A stretch of 64,000 bases of DNA from Lenzites betulinus (GCA_022264855.1 JABYQU010000012.1:434001-498000); one strand, 5' to 3'. Shown: positions 47,077 through 58,692, numbered from the stretch's first letter. Translations and numbers: made by a program. The notes: generated by a model not told the origin, from the letters alone.

Positions 47077-48819
47077 ATGGCCACGCTGCCTCCAGAGCTT
47101 CAGGATGAGATAGCGGAGTTGACACTCGGCCTTGATGGGCTCATACGTTTGCGGTACCTCACTATCGCTGCGACGACCTGCTTGCTGTATGATATGATAT
47201 TGACGTTCAACCAGGAGGTGAGTGCACATGCAGAGGAGCCGGGCTTGTACCAAATCTAAGTGCTTATGCGGTAGGTCGAGTACTTTTGGAAAACCCGCCG
47301 TTGGTCTCTCTCCCGCGTTTTGTTTTTTCTGGTACGCCCTCTCAACATTTCATACAGCCTATGGTTGAGCTTACATTGGATATGCACGGCGTCGTAGAAC
47401 CGCTACTTTCCACCCATCGTCATCATGTACGTCGTGTCTCGGCCGCCTTCCATCTTACTGCGGTCTGCTAACGGTATATCTCTCACAGTCTATGTTTACT
47501 GGGTGCGTTTCATATGCTGCCGCATCAACCCTGCACACTAACCGTGGGTGGGACGCCCAATAGGTGTTTTCGCTCCTAATCTATCCGTGAAAGTAAGCAG
47601 CCATAATATCTGTCACCGTCGCCTTGCTGACGTGCAATCATCCTAGGTGTACGTCGTGTCTCACCGGACTCGCCTCGGCCCAAACTGACAGCCGTGGGTG
47701 CAGATGCCTGGGTCTTGTGCATGCCAACTTCTTTCTGGCGATTTTCGCGCTCGCCTTAGTCCAAGGTGCGACATCGTCACGGTCTTGCCCTGCTTCTCGT
47801 CGCATTATGTTTCTTACTCCTCGTGCATATAGCGGTTATTGTCCTGCGCATATGCTACGTATACTCCAAGAGCTCCGTCGTCCGCGTCTTCATCATCGGT
47901 TGCTTCGCCGCATGCACGGTCGTCACGCTCGCTTTGTACGGGAAGATCTGGCATGACGTTGATTCGACCGCGGTCACGCTTCCGCCGGGCGTGAAGTTTA
48001 CTGGGTGTACTGCGCCGCCGTCGCGCCAGGTCTGGAAGATCTTCCTGCCAAATCTCGGGCTGCACACGCTGCTATACCTGGCTACGACGGTGCCCATGCT
48101 GAGGATGCGGCGGTTGGGTCAACAGTCTCGGCTGCTCAACCGGCTTGCGCGAGAGTGAGTTGTGCGCCTGAATGCGTTTGTGGACGAGAGGCTGATGACG
48201 GACATAGTGGAGGGATATTCTACTTCAGTATTTTCGGTGAGCGTCCACTGGTCGTGTCTACTGTCTACATTGTACTCATATGTAACCAGCTGCTGCCATG
48301 TTCTCTACGATAGGCTCCCTCGCCAAGAGTCCTTTGGTATGTATAATTTACACTCGGTGTAATAAGCCTCACTCACATGTCTGCTACGCAGATTACGCTA
48401 CCCGCCATCTACTCGAAGTATGTTTAACACATACCTCTGTCTTGGCGAGGAATTTGCTAAATGTACACGCTCACAGCCTGCTCCTGGCCATAGGAGCTGT
48501 GTCTGTCTCGCGGCTCATGCTCAGTATCCGCTCGCTCGCCGAGCAGCTGTCGGTCTCCCCAGATTGGCTGCTGAACAACACGGAGCTGAGCCGCGTGAAC
48601 TGGAAACAGGGCGCGCGCCTCGGAGAACTCATCGTCGAGATCGAGCCTATCGAGGAGGACGTCGAGATGGCGAGCGTCGAAGAGAAGCGCGCAGCCTCCC
48701 CCGCGGTGTACACGACGCGCGTTGGCGTGCTCGATCACACTGTGTATCCTGGCACGCGCGACTACAAGGCGCCGCCGCGGTCGAAGAGGGGGAAGGTAAA
48801 GTTCCGGGATGGTGAGTAG
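47077..48819 (+). CDS. DUF6533-type multi-pass membrane protein
   Basis: Family restricted to basidiomycetes, seven-helix-like integral membrane proteins of unknown role. The first exon (LIRLRYLTIAATTCLLYDMI, then LTFNQE) is the DUF6533 start. It is followed by VEYFWKTRRWSLSRVLFFL and NRYFPPIVIM, all joined by canonical introns. Later helices are FFLAIFALALVQAVIVLRIC and VFIIGCFAACTVVTLALYGK, then PNLGLHTLLYLATTVPMLRM. The conserved tail (SRLMLSIRSLAEQL, PDWLLNNTELSRVNWKQG) is cytoplasmic, ending VKFRDGE-stop. At 47590-47650 the obvious splice choice leaves the phase unresolved between FAPNLSVK and CTSCLTGLASAQT, so either a less obvious site is used or there is a 1-nt lesion. Confidence 0.75.
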
Positions 48820-49285
48820 CCATTGAAGATATGATATGTGAATTGCTGTCTGACCCTCATAACTCAGAGCAGAGCACGTGTGATGATTCTTGAGACAACA
48901 CACACGTTCAAAGTTGTACAAGAGTGGTAGATGTGGCAGCGCCGTATATATAACTATACACCTTATTGTACATTGGTAGTAGCATTTTCAGAAGAGGCGT
49001 ATTCTGGTTGGCCCATGGCTTTAGGCTATACAGCTTGAGACGGCGTGCACTCATGGCGTCTATACTATCTGCGTGTGTAAGACAACAGAGCATACTCGAT
49101 AAATGATCATATAGCTCAGACAGAACCCCAGTGTCACCGTAGAGCGTTCTTGGGAGTACATACTTACCATAAACAGATGTTCGGGAAATGCCGACAGCCC
49201 GCAAACGGGCGCCCATGTGCGGCGACTCTCGAGCTCGCAGTCGTGAACGAGACTGTCTTTGCTTGACTGCTTCCTTCATTGCATT
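48820..49285. other. Intergenic region, nothing recognised
   Basis: The region lies between the DUF6533 gene and the snRNP gene, both on the plus strand, and presumably holds the promoter of the latter. Confidence 0.5.
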
Positions 49286-50423
49286 ATGGCCGACATCGCA
49301 GCCCCCTCAATCATGCAAGACGGCGTGCAAGGCGTCCTACCCGTCATCGCCGCTCCCGCCCCCCTCGCCGGCGCACCCATGCCCATCCCTGGCATGGTCC
49401 CTCCACCAGCTGCAGCCCCCGCGGCACCCCCACCTGTGGAGGAGACCGCGACCGAGACGCTGTATATCCAGAACCTGAACGAGAAGATCAAGATCCCAGT
49501 ACTCAAGGCCTCGCTAAGGGGTCTTTTCAAGTCGTACGGGGAGGTGCTGGACGTGGTCGCGCACGGAAACCTGCGCATGCGCGGCCAGGCGTTCGTCTCG
49601 TTCGAGTCCGCGGAAATTGCGAAAAAGGCGTTGAAGGAGGTCCGCGGCTTCCCGCTCTACACGAAACCGATGGTGCGTTTGCGCGGCGTGTGGGGGGCGT
49701 GCGGGCATGAATGAATGAATACTGACACTGATGTGCCGCAGCAAATATCGTTTGCGCGGACACGATCGGATGCGGTGGTGAAGAAGCTGGATGCGGACAA
49801 CTTTGATACCCACAAGGAGAAGCGGCTGGAGAACAAGAGTGCGCTATGAACGTTCCGTGTTCACGCTGTGGGCGGATGCTCATACACATGCAGAGGCCAC
49901 GCGGTACACGAATCCCATCAAGAAGAAATACCGCCAGAAACGGTTGGCGGCGGAGAGTGCGTTTCACATCCTCGATCTACATGAAATCATACTGAAAGTT
50001 CTGAAGTGGACGGCGGTGCGGCTGCACCGGCGGCAAAGCGGCCAAACGTCCAGATGCCGGACGAGTACCTCCCGCCCAACAAAATTCTGTTCCTTCAAAA
50101 CCTTCCCGAGACTGTCACAAAGGATCAGCTCATGGCCCTTTTCTCACAGTGCGTGATGTATGCTCCTGGTCTAAGACATGCGCTCACGACGTGTTGTGGT
50201 CTTGCAGGTACCCGAACTTGCACGAAGTACGTCTCATCCCGACGAAGAAGGATATCGCATTCGTGGAGTTCTTGGACGAAGGCAGCGCCACGGTGGCGAA
50301 GGATGCGTTGCACAACTACAAGCTCGACGGCGAAAACAAGATCAAGGTCGGTTCCAGTATGGAGTCTTCAGTCGTCGATGCTTACATCTATGGGACGTAC
50401 AGATCACATTCGCGCGCAAGTAG
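49286..50423 (+). CDS. U1A/U2B''-type spliceosomal RRM protein
   Basis: Small nuclear ribonucleoprotein with two RNA-recognition motifs. After an Ala/Pro-rich N-terminus (MADIAAPSIMQDGVQGVLP), RRM1 starts ETLYIQNLNEKIKIPVLKAS, with RNP1 as RGQAFVSF and the family's GFPLYTKPM followed by the next exon QISFARTRSDAVVKKLDADN. A basic linker (NPIKKKYRQKRLAAE) leads through MPDEYLPPNKILFLQNLP to RRM2, with RNP1-like KDIAFVEF. The last exon gives ITFARK-stop. LYIQNLNEKIK plus MRGQAFV are hallmarks of the U1A/U2B''/SNF family, which binds U1 or U2 snRNA stem-loops in the nucleus. Most fungi have a single gene covering both roles. Five short introns; the gene is intact. Confidence 0.9.
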
Positions 50424-50741
50424 AGACGGCCCCTTGTTGCCACCGCGTACATTCTGTTTCACCAACCCTGTTTCTCGTAATGGTCTCCGTGTGTTATTGC
50501 GTTATTGCCCCTGTATTCTTGCGCACTGTCGCAGTGTATCATAAGCATCACTGTCTGGTCGAATCCAGCCTGCAAGACCGAGGTCTACTTGAAAGTCCCA
50601 TTACGTTTAAGTGAGCTGTACTGTGGTATCGATAGGTTAAGCTTAAGTGCAGCATGTCCAAACATGTCTAAGCGCAAACGTAGTACAGCGACGGAACTCT
50701 AGAGCTCTAATGTCTAAGAAACGTCAGCCTCTAGCCCGCAT
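50424..50741. other. Convergent 3' intergenic region
   Basis: The snRNP gene and malic enzyme copy 2 converge here. Nothing else was seen. Confidence 0.6.
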
Positions 50742-52796
50742 CTACACATGGCCTTCACCATGCATGGGGTCGAATATGAAGTCCGGGTATTCTGGTATCC
50801 ACTGCTTCTCCGCAATCCGGTCGCGCACCTCTTCGCGATCCCAGTCGACGCCCGCGCTGCCCTCCGCGATGGCCTGCTCCGCGACCGCGATGGCGACTTC
50901 GGTGTTGACCTCCCGTGCCTCCGAGAAATCAGGGAGCAGGGCGTTGTCTGGATCCTTGAGCGCGGGGGAGAGCGACGCAAGGCGGCGCGCCCCCGCGATA
51001 ATCATCGTGTCTGAGAGCGTGCGTGCCTGCGTAACCATCGCGCCGTACCCGAGCCCGGGGTAAATCAGGGCATCTGCAAAGAATACGCGTCAGCCCGACG
51101 CGCTCGACGAGCTCCAGGGCCCAGACCACGCACTATTGCACTCTGCGACGTCGTACGTCTTGCCGTTCGGGTTCTTGCAGGGCGGGAACGGGCTGCCCGT
51201 CGCGAGGAGCGCGCGGCCGTCCGTCCAGTCGTTCGCAAGGCGCGGCTCGACCTCGACGAGCCTGCTCGGGTTCGAGAGCGGGAAGATAATTGGGCGGTCC
51301 GTGCTAGCCGCCATTGCGCGCACGACCTCCTCCGAGAACGCGCCGGTGTGTGTTGAGCAGCCTACGAGCGCCGTCGGCTTGATATGTTTGACTACGTCGA
51401 GCAGCCCGATCTCGCCCTGTGCGTTTGTTGGGACGCCCTCCCACTCGGAATCGGGCCGCACGTACTCGCGCAGGGACTCGCGGATGTTCGATGGACCGAG
51501 CGACTCCTTGACGAGCCCGTGGCGGTCCAGGAGGAAGAAGCGCTTGTTGGCCTCTTCGCGTGAGATGCGGTCGATCGCCATTATGCCGTCCCGGAGCTGC
51601 TTGGTGATTCCAAGTCCCGCAGTTCCGGCGCCGTATACCACGTAGCGCTGCTCGGAAAGCTTGGTTTTTGTGACGCCAACCGCGGACATCATCGCCGCTA
51701 GGGTCACTGCACCAGTACCTTGGCTGGGGGACGGGTGAGTTGGGCTATGGTATGTGGCAGGGGTCACTTACACATCATCGTTGAACACGGAGTGTTTGGG
51801 GCGATAGTAGTCTAGCAGTCGTTGGGCGTTGCCGACTCCGAAGTCTTCAAAGTGCACCAGACTATGGGGGTAGTGTTTCCGCACGAGCTGCATGAACTGG
51901 TCGACGAATCGATCATATGCTTTCCCCCGTATACGACGGTTTGACCATCCCTGGAACTGGGTGAGACTAGAGTATAAGACGGTCGGGCCATACGTACGAC
52001 ATAGAGTTTATCGTCCAGAAGATGCTTATTGTCTGTTCCGACGTCGAGCACCACGGGAACGGTTTTTGATGGATCCATGCCTCCCAAAAGCCTGCACAGA
52101 TGTTCAGTGGACAAATCAATCTGGGGATGGTAGTTGAACGCACGTATATATTGCAGACTTGGCAGTGGCGATGCCAATACCCTAGACACAAGTACGTGGT
52201 GTTCAGCAGCGGACTCATCAGATTGTACAGGGTGCAAGATACATACTCCAACTCCCTGGTCACCTATTCCGAGAATGGCTTCCGAGTCCGTGATCACAAA
52301 CAGCTGAATATCCCGGCCTTTCGTGTACTCGAGGAAGTCGACCTCCATGTCGTCCTGTTCTGGGAACGACAAGTAGAGACCCTCGCTTCGACGGAAGAGA
52401 TGCGAGTAGTTGGCTATCGCATCGCCCTGTTGACGCGTTAGAACATGCATACACCACGACCATTATGTGCGCGCGTACCTGAGTGGGTGTGTATATGATC
52501 GGAATGAGCTCCTTGACGTGCCTGCTGAGGAGGCCGTAGTACAGGGTCCAGTTCTGGTCCTTCAGACTCTGCATGAAGGTGTTCTTGCGGAGCGGCTCCT
52601 CACGCGCGGAGAGCTGATCGTACGCCCGCGCACATTGCTCTTCAAGCGTGTTGACGCGATGGGGCAGACGGCCGGTGAGGCCAAATGCCTTCCGCTCGGA
52701 GTGGGTGAAGGCCGTGCCTTTGTTAAAGCGCGGATGGGTGAGCATGCTGTCTCCACGGAGGGCGACGCGCACAACGCGGTGCGTTGCAGTGGCCAT
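50742..52796 (-). CDS. Malic enzyme, copy 2
   Basis: Same reaction and fold as the gene at 9488-12403. The start MATATHRVVRVALRGDSMLT leads to KAFGLTGRLPHRVNTLEEQC, LIPIIYTPTQ, ILGIGDQGVG, GIGIATAKSAIYT, KTVPVVLDVGTDNKHLLDD, HFEDFGVGNAQRLLDYYRP, FNDDVQGTGAVTLAAMMSA, VVYGAGTAGLGI, PIIFPLSNPSR, ALLATGSPFPP, VAECN and ALIYPGLGYGA. GIGIATAK is encoded without interruption, unlike copy 1. Intron sites after IYTPTQ, GVG, IYT, the LYV segment, NDDV and VAECN are shared with copy 1. All catalytic landmarks are intact. An in-frame, arginine-rich extension stays open upstream to 53054. It is divergent from the LysM gene, with 262 bp between the starts. Confidence 0.9.
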
Positions 52797-53058
52797 GTCG
52801 GACGAGCAGGACGGGAAAGACGGCGAGGAGGGGTATAGCAGACATCGCGGCGACGGCGAGGTATTTATTGCTGGACGATGGAGAGTACGATGACGTCCGG
52901 TCCAGCAGCATGCTCGATTGAGCGAGGCTAGGCACAGCGCGTGGGACTGGTCTCTCCTTGACCTCGACCATCTCGGCGCAGTGCTAGACTCCCACAGCCG
53001 CCTGCTGCCCGCATTTCTTTCTTGCTTCACGACTACCACAAGCTCACTACGCACAGCT

Positions 53059-53835
53059 ATGGGCCGCTGGACCCAATATGACGAGGTGCGCGTGTCTGGA
53101 CCTTTGTATATGCGCTATATGCGCTCATGCTCGCTCTCCTCTAGGACTCGCATCGCCTGCCTGAGGGCATGAAACGGGTCGGCTACGACTCTGACACGGG
53201 CAGGTACCAGTTCCGCGACGCGGATGGCTCCCTCTGGGAGGGCCCTCAGGGTGCAGAATTCGGAGAGATGCGACGAGGTGCGTCCAGATTGCAGGCAACG
53301 GCCACGCATGGAAACATGGCTCAGGCCTGGCCTCCTCATAGTCGGAAGCGCGCCAGTCGCTATAGACGATCGTGCACAGGACGACGATGAGGAAGCGGAG
53401 ATTGGTGTGGCCTCCACCCGTCCCGATGGCTACAGGCCGCTCGCTACTGACGTGGTATGTGAAATGCCCTCTTCCGTTGTCCGTTGCTCATCGACGGTAC
53501 GCGTCTACTCATAGAACGGAGCGACCTTCCCCCGGCACACGAGCCGCACAGACAGTGCATACCGCGTTATACTTCCCTTCTTCCTCATTGTTGCGGTCGT
53601 TTTGCTGCTCGTCTTCCGCCTGGTTCACTCCTCCACTCCTGCCAACCCGCCCGAGTCTATCCATTGCTCCGGTACTAACGAGCCGTATTACATCATCCGA
53701 GGGGATACATGCTGGGCGCTCTCCCAAACTCGAGGCTGCACGGTCCAGGACATACTCGACGTCAATCAAGGCCTGAATTGCGAGGCTTTGGTCGTCGGCC
53801 AAGCTGTTTGTCTGCCGCCTCCTCACCGTGCCTAA
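53059..53835 (+). CDS. LysM-domain type II membrane protein
   Basis: Five exons join in phase to about 185 residues. The cytoplasmic N-terminus begins MGRWTQYDE and continues SHRLPEGMKRVGYDSDTGRY, a short tyrosine/aspartate-rich module, then an acidic stretch (DDRAQDDDEEAEIG). One transmembrane helix (VILPFFLIVAVVLLLVFRLV) has no cleavage site. Outside it, a single LysM domain reads YYIIRGDTCWALSQTRGCTV and QDILDVNQGLNC and VVGQAVCLPP, with the usual Asn-Gln and the closing cysteine. LysM modules bind chitin or related N-acetylglucosamine polymers, so the protein probably contacts the cell wall with its C-terminus. Most fungal LysM proteins are secreted; this membrane-anchored, inside-out layout is less usual. 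Confidence 0.8.
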
Positions 53836-55187
53836 GCACCGTCGCTCCTACCATTGGTTGGCTATATGCCGTAACGGACTTTACCGGATACTTTGGATCA
53901 CATTGTACCATACCGCACATCGTTATTGTATACTATGTTGTCTACTCGAACCTAACCTTTGACGGTCCACTGAGCGAGTCCGGTGAGTCACGTTCATTGT
54001 ATACGTTCAAACACATATATTCTGCCTCTCTTATCCATGCCTGAATACCGAGGTGCTTATAGCGTTACAACAGTACTTCAGTCGAGTGATCTGCAACCCC
54101 GGTGCTCAAGACGATCTCACCCTTCCCTGAAGACCAGTCACTCCGAATCAGGAAGATAGTGCCGCTGTGGACATGTTCTCAATACACCCACGGTTGAGCA
54201 ACCTCACACCACGTCACCGCAGAGCTGTTCTGCGCGCATCATTCGGGACAGCGACATAAGTCACGGATAGTCTTGCACAGGTTCGTCACAGTGACTCTGG
54301 CCGACACCGGTTCCGCACAAAGCTTAAGTATTGACAGGGCCCTCCGGGCAAACCTGGACTACGGGAATCTACATGCAGCGGGCAGTACAACTGAATAACA
54401 GGTAGTGCAACAGAATCACAACAGCGAACGCTGACAGCATCAGTGTTCGGAGTATCTCCGTCGGCGACTCCCATTAAACCGGTGCACGGAAATTTCCCGG
54501 ATAGGTACGACATTTGTAGCATCTGGAATCTGATACTTCCCCCCGGACATTCACTTTGCCGCCCAACCGCATGAGACCTCATACTCATGTGCACCACGCG
54601 GTGTATCAGGATCGATCGGCGGGATCAAACATCAGAGTAGGTGCAGCTTGCAATGTCCGGAGTACGCACACATAAAGGTACTTGGCGCAGCGTATCTCCG
54701 AGACATTCCCGCAGGTGCCATGCGGGCGATAAACCACATGAGTGATTACAGCGTACGGGAGTCATATATAGCCTGCGCGCGCACCAGATACCGTACTAAT
54801 ATTCTGTGCTCGATGTTTTCCCCTTCCTCCGGTCGTCATCAACTGTATGTCATGTCCTGCTATCAATAAAGCTCACAACTGATCATTTTAAAGCCCGGTT
54901 TTTGTATCAGAAGTTAATTACAACCCGTATTCTTGCAGGAATCATACGTGTGGCTATCGTCTCCATTATTAACAAACTCCTCATAGGTATGATGCTACTA
55001 TATATACTGTGCTAACATGACTAACTAATCTGTATGTAATATTTGCATATTCTTCTGTAGGCTTAAACCTCACGTCGACTTCTTAACCCCAATGCCACGT
55101 GTGTAACGTAAGTAGTTCATATTGGAGCGCGTTTCTTTTCACCTCCCTTTACACATTTTCTTTTTGCGTTGGTGTTCTGTGCCTATC
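53836..55187. other. Gene-poor, AT-richer region
   Basis: No frame here has a supported gene structure. It marks the start of the compositional change that continues to about 57.5 kb. Confidence 0.45.
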
Positions 55188-55559
55188 ATGCCAGTCACTC
55201 CTACTATTCTTGAGCAATTTCCTGTGCGGTGCTTCCAATTCGCAGCCTTTCAAATACTGAAATATTCTTTACAGCTACACTCAATGGTGTTTTACTTGGC
55301 GAATGGTGTAACGCACACCGGACAGGTGGCCGGCCACGAAATGATTGAGGTATGTTTCCAGTATTGTATGGCTTTGATACAACATATACTCATGTATCTG
55401 CTAGGGCTGGCAATTTATTATCATTAAACCACTCAACAGTACCAAAACTCTAAAGTTCCCGTATGTTATAACCATCTTATGTTTGACATGGTTCTATGCA
55501 TGACGTAATCCCCTTTATCCAGTGCGGTCTCTGTCATCAGTGCACCCAGGAACATATAG
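55188..55559 (+). CDS. Possible small uncharacterised protein
   Basis: The frame from ATG (MPVTPTILEQFPVRCFQFAA) runs to HTGQVAGHEMIE, meets a GTATGT donor and continues in phase after a CTAG acceptor as GWQFIIIKPLNSTKTLKFP. A second intron leads to AVSVISAPRNI-stop. Phase agreement at both junctions supports a real gene of about 85 residues, but no family was recognised. Confidence 0.4.
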
Positions 55560-55636
55560 CGCAAATCAGTCATACAGTGGTGCTGCATGTGACAGTCTTT
55601 GTCATAGTTTGTCTTAAGCCCTAGACCCAAAACCTC

Positions 55637-56221
55637 GTGTCTGAATTTGTATATCTTGCGATGTCAATGAATGTGACCGCAGCGCACTCCCATCCTCTCT
55701 CCATCATGTCTGGCAGGGTACGATATCGTGTTTACCAGCCGCCGGCCAATATGCTCCACATTACTCCTGTGGCCGCCAGTTACTATGCAAGGGGATACTC
55801 AGTGCCTGGTGATCCCCGCCTTCACTGGCGCCCCCATATTCCGACATCCACCATTGACTTTATGGGACTACGCGAGTTTACATTTCACTACTCAAGCTTT
55901 TCTTGGGCTCCGTCTCAGTGGCGAATTGTCACCAAAGACCCACTACCACTATGTGAGCCTGTTCATATGATGTGCACTCCCCCCATCACTACTCTGGGTG
56001 TTATCTTCCTCTACGACGTAACGGGCATCACGGCGGATGGCGAACTTTTGGTATACGGTTGGAGGCTTAGTGGAGAGATCACGACGACTACCCGCGGGTT
56101 CTTTGCTGCCGTGGATTTCACCATCCCCTATCATTCACTTCAACTCTCACTGGTTTTACGCCTTATATGCGCCTTACCCCTTCCCTTTGCACGGCTGTGT
56201 CTACGCATGCGTTACAGGTGA
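55637..56221 (+). CDS. Uncertain ORF of 194 codons in AT-rich block
   Basis: A single open frame (for example HITPVAASYYARGYSVPGDP, then RLHWRPHIPTSTIDFMGLRE) without recognised domain. An overlapping frame (55728-55970) is also open and reads FRHPPLTLWDYASLHFTTQA, so the true frame, if any, is not settled. Confidence 0.3.
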   Translation: MSEFVYLAMSMNVTAAHSHPLSIMSGRVRYRVYQPPANMLHITPVAASYYARGYSVPGDPRLHWRPHIPTSTIDFMGLREFTFHYSSFSWAPSQWRIVTKDPLPLCEPVHMMCTPPITTLGVIFLYDVTGITADGELLVYGWRLSGEITTTTRGFFAAVDFTIPYHSLQLSLVLRLICALPLPFARLCLRMRYR

Positions 56222-56510
56222 GCTTTCTCTACAGTGTTCCTGTATGTGCATGGTTCTGATATACATTTGGAATAGGTTACGTTGTGCAATGTCATACTAT
56301 ATGGAGAGTGGCAACTGAGTATTGGTGAGTTTTTTGACTAACTATGGATATAATGACAAAAACTCAGAAATGCTAAACCCAGTGTATGGACCTCCATAGC
56401 TGTCTTACACAGTACTAGCGAATCATCATGAACATGTAGCACTTTCATTTTGATATGCACCTTATGCCTGATCCATATTGTAATGTCATATGCCAGAATG
56501 CCTTATGCTA

Positions 56511-57289
56511 CTATAACGCTTGCAGTATAGGAGTTGTCAACTGGGGCCATACTCTAAGAGATGCAAAGAAAGTAGTAATGTCTTTTATATCATGATCACG
56601 GAATTGAGTATATGTACTGCAATCTGTCGTCGCAAACCGTAATACAACAACAGTACCTGGCCAGGGAGCAGGTGTAGGGTAGTAATCACGAACCAAATTC
56701 TGAATAGCTTTGTTTGGATTCCTGCGGAAAGTGAATGAAACAGGGCAGTAAAATATATGGTACGGTGATGCCAAAAGTGTGTTTGTGTGATCATAGTGAA
56801 GCATGAATGATGCGTGTGCGTACGGAAATATATCTGTAACATCCACAAGTGCCTGAGGATTATCACGTAGAGCCCACTTGATGTTGAAGCACCGGATGAG
56901 TGTTATCTCTGAAGACTCTGAAGAATAGTTAGATACTGCTGTAGACCCATAGCACAGTAGTCCATACCGCTCTCTGCACGCAGCAGTAGACCCATAACCC
57001 AAATGCGCCTCTGAACAAATGGCGGGGGATGGTATTGTGGTGCAGCGACTACTTGCATAAGATGTGGTGGCATACGGCATGTCCGAACATGGATTTCCCA
57101 GTGCTAAAATGAATATGAATACAATTTGTGCTTGACATACTATCTGGTGAAACTTACAAGTTGCTGGTGGTAGGTTGAGCAGTATGAGTACGACGCTGCA
57201 CAGAATGTACAAGCCAGTACACTGACTTGTCCACATATAGCGCAGACTGGGGGTACTGGGAGTACTATAGCACCATTATATGTGGACAT
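56511..57289 (-). CDS. MYND-type zinc-finger protein
   Basis: Three exons join in phase. The start MSTYNGAIVLPVPPVCAICG leads into a zinc finger, C-x2-C-x7-C-x2-C-x6-C-x3-H-x7-H-x3-C, built across the first splice junction (YCSTYHQQL then HWEIHVRTC). That is a MYND finger in which one usual cysteine is histidine and one spacing is two residues longer. A second intron (GTATGG...CTTCAG with a TCTAAC branch-point-like site) follows RAES. The C-terminal part (LYHIFYCPVSF-like segment, then AIQNLVRDYYPTPAPWPGTV, VVLRF) is a conserved domain found with such fingers in polypore genomes as far as I recall; its function is not known. MYND fingers mediate protein-protein contacts. About 220 residues, apparently intact. 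Confidence 0.65.
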
Positions 57290-57721
57290 CGGGGAGCACA
57301 ATGAGAACGAGAGGTAACAGAGGGTGCAGTGCAAGGGAATGAGTTTGGAACACCGTCATGATCTACCATAATAACATGTAGTGATGCGCCAACAAATATG
57401 TACATATACAGCCAAATACACATGTGAGAGGTCACGTGTAACCTTGAGGACATCATGCATATCATGCTGAAGAGTACATTATATATGTAGACATATATCT
57501 AAATGGGTATTACAATCACAGACTAATGCCAGTATACAACACCAGCACATAGAGGGTAACGACAACGGTAACAGGGACGGAGAGGTCGGGACCATGACGA
57601 GGAAGACAATTGGCAAGGGCAAGGGATGACACAGAGCTATACACAGTGTACTCACGGCGAGGACCAAACACCAACCACGGGCTCCTACCAACGAACGCGG
57701 GAGTGAAGAGGCGATGGCGGG
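57290..57721. other. Intergenic region left of the minisatellite
   Basis: No supported gene. A degenerate repeat unit may begin at about 57705. Confidence 0.45.
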
Positions 57722-58122
57722 ACGAGGCGACGGCGGGGACGAGGCGACGGCGGGGACGAGACGACGGCGGAAAGCGACTGGACGAGGCGACGGCGGGGAC
57801 GACACGACGGCGGGGACGAGGCGACGGCGGGGACGAGGCGACGGCGGGGACGAGACGACGGCGGGGAGCGACTGGACGAGGCGACGGCGGGGACGACACG
57901 ACGGCGGGGACGAGGCGACGGCGGGGACGAGGCGACGGCGGGGACGAGGCGACGGCGGGGACGAGACGACGGCGGGGAGCGACTGGACGAGGCGACGGCG
58001 GGGACGACACGACGGCGGGGACGAGGCGACGGCGGGGACGAGGCGACGGCGGGGACGACACGACGGCGGGGACGAGGCGACGGCGGGGACGAGGCGACGG
58101 CGGGGACGAGGCGACGGCGGGG
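57722..58122. repeat. 17-bp G-rich minisatellite, 22 units
   Basis: The main unit A is ACGAGGCGACGGCGGGG. Variants are B (ACGACACGACGGCGGGG) and C (ACGAGACGACGGCGGGG), and each C is followed by a 9-nt insert AGCGACTGG. The order is A A C, A B A A C, A B A A A C, A B A A B A A A, so every C-plus-insert is followed by A B A A. This shows that larger blocks were copied. The plus strand of the units has no T, hence no stop codon can occur on that strand, and the complement has no A, so frames are open across it on both strands. Nearly every unit ends in GGGG. Confidence 0.93.
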
Positions 58123-58692
58123 AGGACGATAGCAACAGGAGTAGAACGACAACGATAGGCAACAGGGATGCCAGCGAAAGTCTTGGATGGGGACATGTGC
58201 GCCAGCACGATGTGGAGGATATCAATGAGGCATCGAGCACCGAGTACTGGTAGTGGGAACAAAAAGACAGCGATACAGACCGGACGACTGGGCACACAAC
58301 TGTGCAAAAGAAAGAATGCTGGCGGTAAAACGAGTAAGACGTTGGAGAGAACGCATGTGGTGGACGCTGATACCACAATAGGAATATCTAGTAAGCAGGA
58401 CGGATCAATATGTCCCGAGACGAGACGGGACTTTGATGAGGGCAAGGACGTCCACGACACCCGGCGCCCGTTAGGGAGAAGCAGATACGGTGCTCTCCGC
58501 TGAGCTGACTCGAACTAGTACCTACAGCGTATCAGAGACAGTTGAGCACCGTGATGGGCGAATTGGATGATATAACATGCCTATGGGTGATGATGTGCAA
58601 GTATAGCGAATGATAATGGAATATGACTGATATGGCGGAAGCACGACTGGCAGAGAAACGATTGGTTTGTGGTATGTAGATGTCTCCGAGAC
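58123..58692. other. Intergenic region right of the minisatellite
   Basis: Open frames running out of the repeat cross part of this region, but no motif or gene structure is seen. Confidence 0.45.

Noticed and set aside
46759..47253. 164-codon minus-strand ORF
   Set aside because: It overlaps the first exon of the well-supported DUF6533 gene on the other strand and has no motif.
57479..58460. Minus-strand ORFs of about 300 codons with PRPRRRLVPAVASS repeats
   Set aside because: They are open only because the minisatellite strand cannot contain stop codons; three frames give the same peptide repeat.
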